From assembly GCA_012845835.1 (NCBI GenBank), contig JABAKD010000027.1, forward strand, positions 15,948,573 through 16,012,572: a stretch of 64,000 nucleotides of DNA. Direction: 5' to 3'. The notes under the pieces are model-generated. The model saw nothing but the letters and a program-made list of their open reading frames with translations. It searched no databases and was not told the origin of the DNA. Both the position numbers and the translations under genes were made by a program. The stretch comes from Undaria pinnatifida (taxonomy: Eukaryota; Sar; Phaeophyceae; Laminariales; Alariaceae). Shown here in pieces: positions 35,321 through 41,300 of this stretch (its first letter is position 1; every line of letters starts with the position of its first letter).

Positions 35321-38300
35321 ACTGGTAGTAACTAGTAGTAATAGTGCTTAGGCTCCACCTTCGAGGCACTCCATATTTTAATATTTTAAATAGCAAAAAA
35401 CATGCTTTTGATAGAAACTGAAAGTGCAACCCCGTCACCTACAGTAACTACACAACCAACGCAACCAATACATGCATGCAACAATATAAATGGTATCGTA
35501 AAACACAAGACGGTATCCCTTCCATGCTACTATGCTAATTATAGTATTGGGTAGTGTAGTCTTTAATTGATTATTAATAGTGTAGTATTGGTATCATACC
35601 GCCAGTCATAAATACTTTGTTCACAAAGCGTTACAGCAGTGTCATATCATACCTATATCAAACCAGTAGCACGTGTCCCACCGGGTACCCTGTGGGTGCT
35701 ATAAAGAGTGGCAATCGCAGATCTCCTGGAGCACGGGCCCGTTTCAGCTTGACGATATCTCCCTTCAACACCTTTGACAACACTGTAAACACCCCCTGAA
35801 TAACCCAGACGACCATCCGAGGTTTTGTGATACGAACGCGGGGCGGTGTGGCAAATGCAAAATAAAAATATATGACACCGGTGTCATTTATAAGAAATCA
35901 CGAGTTTACGACACCAGTGTCGTGCATACATACAGCAGTAGTGAGCGACAGAACGAGGGTACCGGCACATCAGACATTCTAGGCTAAAAAAAGAGAAGGT
36001 ATTTTTTCCAAAAACTGAAACCGTGATGTTATCAAACCCCTTGCCGGAAGAATCAATGAGCTGCTTCCTCTTGTGACAAAAGGAGAGTTTCGCCACAGAA
36101 ATACGCACAATCGACTGCATCCTCACAGCGATGCGATTCGGAGAACAACCAGATCTCCGCGGGCACCGCACCTTCGCAACCCCTCAAGGGATCTTCCACG
36201 ACCGCATGACACCGCACGACTCAAGCGTGATCGTCACCGAACTTCTCGGGCTTGTTTATGGTCTGTGTGTCGAGAAAACGTGCCTCGTCGTACTTTTTTT
36301 GCGATTGTGGAATCACCGGGCCTCCTCAGGCCAAGTTGATCGATGGAAGGCGAGGGGATTCCCTCGTTTGTGTGCGGGTCACCCAGTGAGCGGACGTCGG
36401 ATATCTTTTTCCTGTAGCTGATGGACCACAGAGCAATTCGCATTTTGCGGGAGTCGCACGAAATGCGGTGTGGGTGGAGAATTTGATGCTCGCCGTATGG
36501 GTTCACTTTTGGTTACTAAAAGGAGCGGCGCAATAGCACACGGATGCGAGGAGGAGAAGGATACGGGCGATCTCCTGGCCGAACGACATTTAGGGCACAC
36601 CTTTAGAGCCCTGAAACCCCTCCCTATACTAATTCCAAGCGATATTTTTCCAAAAACGGGTTTCCAGCTGTGAAGGCGTTAAAGCACATTTTAACCCTTC
36701 TGGGACTCCAAGGGTTTTTGCGTTTTTATAAAAAATGATCAATTCTCGTATTTTTCCCCGGACAGACCAGTCTGATCAGTCCGGGGATGAAAAAAGACAT
36801 GCCCGAACTTGAACGCAGCTTCAGTCATAATCCTACAGATGGTAACTTCGGGGCACTGCCTGTTCAGGCAACCCCATAAACCAATTATCCGAACCAACGA
36901 TTCCTCTCGTACTAAGTTGGATTACTGTCGGCGTTGTTTAGCACAGCCACGCACGCACACACGCATACCTGGCAACACCCCTGGACTCGGCCTACAGGGG
37001 TACGCCGGTAGGCGCATGAAGCCTGCACGCCGCCTGGGGTCCTCAGCTGTGAGATCTTACGCCTTCCCAAGCCCGCGGCTGCCTGGGGCGTTTTCAGGGA
37101 AGTACAGAAGTACGCTATTCCCGCAGGGCACTTCAACGCTGATTTAGTTATCATTTTTTGTGATCATTTTTACATACTGAATTTTGACTGCTCTCAGGGC
37201 GTGGGACCACCCGACCAGGGTGAAAATTGCATCGAGCGAACAATAGCGGTGATGTTCTGAGGGCCGAGGGACCTTTCTAGTGTAAGGACAGACGTCCCCA
37301 GCGTGTGACCGGGAGGCGACACGCCCGCGGTGCGAGTTTAGCTGAGGGCTGCACTTCTACACAAGAAGTCTCTTTTTGGGCGAAAAAACGCGCCGCGTCT
37401 GCTGTGCGGACCCAACTTTTTTATGACAGTCTCGGCTCGTGCGCGGGCTGCTCGACTAGCGGGCTGCGAAGAGCCTAGTCCCAGAGGGGTTAAACACTTC
37501 AAACAATCACCCCGGAGCAACGCTATTAATACTAGTATTCGAGGGTAGCCACTAGTCCACCGAGGCGACCGGTGGTATGTACTATAAAAAATAAAAATAC
37601 ACTCCAGCTGTGAGATCGAAGACTTCTTCGAAACTCATCTTTGCAAGCTGTGTGTCATACTCCGATCGCGCGTACTACTGGGTGAGTCCTCATTAAGGGT
37701 ACAGGTCGGCAACTCCACTTATAACATCAGTGTGACTTGTGCCAGGGTAAACAGGGTGATGATAATCAATATGTTCGCAGAAACTGTAAAACCCGGTTGT
37801 ATGATATACTGGTATGTAATAAGAATGGCACATTACCATGATAATTGTACGCGCTCGTACAGTACTTAACTCCCTTTTGTTGTAGGGATTCGACGAGACA
37901 CATACATCATCATGATGATGATCATCATGCCTTCTTGCACCACACTTTTCAGAACTCTTGCCGTGTTTTCTTTTTTGCTTTCTGGCTTGTTTTGTGGTGT
38001 TCTCGTATGTATTTTTTCACACACTACATCTACATTCCAGCTTTTGGACAAGCCGTGGTCCCGGTGTCGTCCCTTCTCCTCTTTGGTTCTTGCCTTTAAT
38101 TTTATCGCGCATAGGGTTCAGCAATCCCACTGCTCGTCGATTTTTCATCGAGTGTCGCTAAATCACGCTCTCGCCCTTTCCGCATGTCAATTTGTGCACA
38201 AGAGAAAGTCTCTACGAATATATACGAGTATGCACTCGGGGGGACTCGAGCTCACGACACTGACCTATACCAGGCTCGAGGACAGCCTGATACACCACCA

Positions 38301-41300
38301 GGGCGACCGGCGAAGACACACCTACCCCGTGTACGCCAGCATTTCACTTGATTTACCTGATAAAATGCGATCGTTTTTTTTACTCTGTCTCAGTCTGTGA
38401 CCACATCATTTATAATTCGTATCTCTCTATTATAGGATGAAGAATCAGCATGGACGCTGGGTGTACGGAATCACTATGTCGTTCCGTACATATCATAGAA
38501 AGAACGGTTCGATATGAATACAACACACAACACATGACATGATGGACCAGCACGGAAACGTTTTATGATTCGTACTTTCACTCTGAAAGCAGGAGGTTTT
38601 CGTGTGTTGCTGCGCTATGCTGGGTAGGTGTGCTTGGAAGGCGCAGTGTGGCGTTGAGGCTGTGGCGAGAACTTTGGTAGTGTGGGCTTGGGGGGAGTGG
38701 GCGGGGTGTGATTTTCCCAAAAAAATATTAGAAATAAAACGCCATCAGCGAAAATCCGGGGAACCGGGTTCAATGTCCCCGGTGACAGGGAAAAGCGCTT
38801 GGAGGGCCATAAAAGGAAGGTTCGAAAGAAACAAGTTGGAGCCATCGATTCAGCTGCTGTTTTCGCTTTGTTTCCACAGCTCGCTGCGGTCGTATCGATC
38901 CTCTAAGAGGCCTCACGCTGCGCCTGGAATATTCAAAGGCTTGTCTAATCCTAAGTGCCAAAACGCGATATAGGGAGTAAAACGTGCCTCCCTCTGAAAA
39001 ACGGATCAAGACACATTTTAAGACATGTCATAGAAGGTTGGGCCTACCTCGGTGAAAAGCGCTCGATATGTCGGCTTTCGCACGAATGAACGCGATGTGT
39101 CGCCTGACACAGGCCCCCGTTTGATTGACTCAGGGTCATTTCGGTCAAAACTGCTAGCCCTTCGCCAGTAGGTAACTCTGCACGCATCCTGTACACGTAT
39201 TATGTTCCAGAGGGTTGGCTGGTCTGCTGGGCTTTCAGGAAAACCTACCCACGTCGGTGGACTCGAAACTCCCGCAAGCAAAGTGTTTGGTACCGCGGAC
39301 GTGTTTTAGAATTTTTGGTGGCGTTATTTGCTACTGTGCGCACACCCGAATATGACAATTTCAGGAATTATGCTACGATTTTGAAATCAAAAATTCATTA
39401 TTTTCGCAATTTCCGCAAATCGTAACACAAAAAGAGGTAGTAAAACAGATAAATAATCTTATGGGGGATGTAACTTCTCCTGTAAGAAATTGGGAGCTGC
39501 GAAAGATCGGCTCGATGTTCGCACGCAAAAATACGCAAAACATGTTTTTATCCAGAACTTTGTGTGGGGGAGGCACACACACCCTGACGGCCAACACAAC
39601 AGCTTAACCCCTTCAGGGCCCGAAAAGCCTTCCCTATACTATTTCCGAGTAGTTTCGTCAAAAAAATGGGTTTCCAGTCGTAAAGGCGTCAAGCCTAGCT
39701 AACTAACCTTACGTTACAAAAAACAACACAGTTACAGAAAAAACAGGCACGAATACGGCGTGGTACACGACAAGCAACCCGGACTGCTAAGGCACGCTCC
39801 CACAGGCGCGCAGCATGGTCATACTCATACTGCTGCAAGCGCCTCCTATTAACAATAGTTCCTTCATAAGACCGCACTCGTCGTTTTTCTGTCGTTGCTA
39901 TACAGTAGTGGTCCCTCCATTATAGTGCCGGTATGTGCACTATAGAGGGAGTAACGGCATTTTAGCGGCAACCGGGACTACTCTGCATGCTGCCACCATT
40001 AATAATGGTTGTTCCCCTCTGTGTCAAGCGATTTCACAGGCACTATAGCGGGCGACCGGCACTACTCAGCCGGCAATATAGAGGGACCTACATGGTTCAC
40101 AAAAGGGTTCAGCGGTGTCGCCTACTGCTGTTGTAGTCTATACTGCTACCAACCTAATGTAAGCATGTAAGCTGTAAGCATGTAAGCATGTAAATATAGA
40201 AAAACTTGCCTCGTCCACGGCGGAGGGTCGCCTCGCCAAGGCAGCATGCGGCGATTCTTGTCATACCAAGACAAAAGCTCACTTCGAACGATTGACACCT
40301 GCCTCAAACCACGAACAGACAAGCGCGTAGAGGGAGGTGGAGAGAGGGAGAGAGTGGGGAGAGAGGAGAGGGGAGGTGCGAGGGAGGGGGGGGGGGAGAA
40401 GGGAGAGATGCAACAACACAAAAACATGTGTACAGATACGAGAAAGATAGAAGCTACTATCAGAGCTGATCGAGAGAGGGGAGAACAAAAAAGATTAACA
40501 AGTGAACGCATATTATACACACATGCACACTTGCGACTTGAGAGAGAAATGGGTACGTGGCCCAATGACCTGGTAGGTAGACTCGTACACACATGACAGA
40601 GGCGAACAAGTGACCACATAACACGTGGTGTATACTTGAGAGAGATGTATGGACAACTGAACGCGTACACACCAGAACACATGAGAGAGTTGAACACTCG
40701 ACCTTGTACACTCGCGCATACACCCATGAAGAAGTGAACACATGCACTCGAGTACATACGAGAGAACGAGAGAGATTAACATGTGGACGTCGACACATGA
40801 GAGAAAGCGAGAGATATATACACAAACGCTCGTGCACACAACGAGAAAGAGACGAACACGCGAACGCATGTCTCATACCTGGTACTCTCGTAAAAAAAAG
40901 AGAAAAATCAATTGGTCACCGCGCAAGTAACCCGACAAGTAATAAAACCGGCCTTTATTAATAGTAGCCAAAACGAGTATGTTTATAGTTTATAGGTTAG
41001 TTTGCAAGGTTCTCCTTCGGAATGTGGTTGTGTTGAAATACCGGGGGTGTCGCAAGTTGGGAAGGGGGAACCCAGACATTAGCTATGCCCACGTACTGGT
41101 GTAGCATAAAAAAGGTCTTGAAAAAAAATAGAAAATACATTAGCCACAGCGCAAGTAACCAGGCAGCTGACACCGAACAGCCCAAACGAGTTTATAGGTC
41201 AGCCTATAGCATACACGAGTTCACACAAAAGCGAGAAACGAACACATGGCCACATACACTCGCGCACAAACCAATGAGAGAACAAACAAGTGACCACATA

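Larger units (their letters stand above)
19475..40209 (-). other. MUTYH: MUTYH intron 2 (about 20.7 kb)
   Basis: A single intron between the LPWRGDPPPWT exon and the SEVMLQQ exon, filled with repeats and transposon remnants listed separately. Stretches such as 21460-22050, 24060-25120, 29645-29990, 33800-34750, 35350-36080 and 37000-37530 contain no recognisable gene, although an unlisted small host or antisense gene cannot be excluded. Confidence 0.75.

Noticed and set aside
36073-36421. Plus-strand frames (with MTPHDSSVIVTELLG) as a possible host exon
   Set aside because: The composition looks coding, but I cannot identify a family, and no splice partner is evident; too weak to call.
40146-40876. 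Cys/Ser/Val-rich minus-strand frames of 118-203 codons around exon 2
   Set aside because: They arise from purine-rich gagaga/acacat repeats; only the 89 bases of exon 2 within them are coding.
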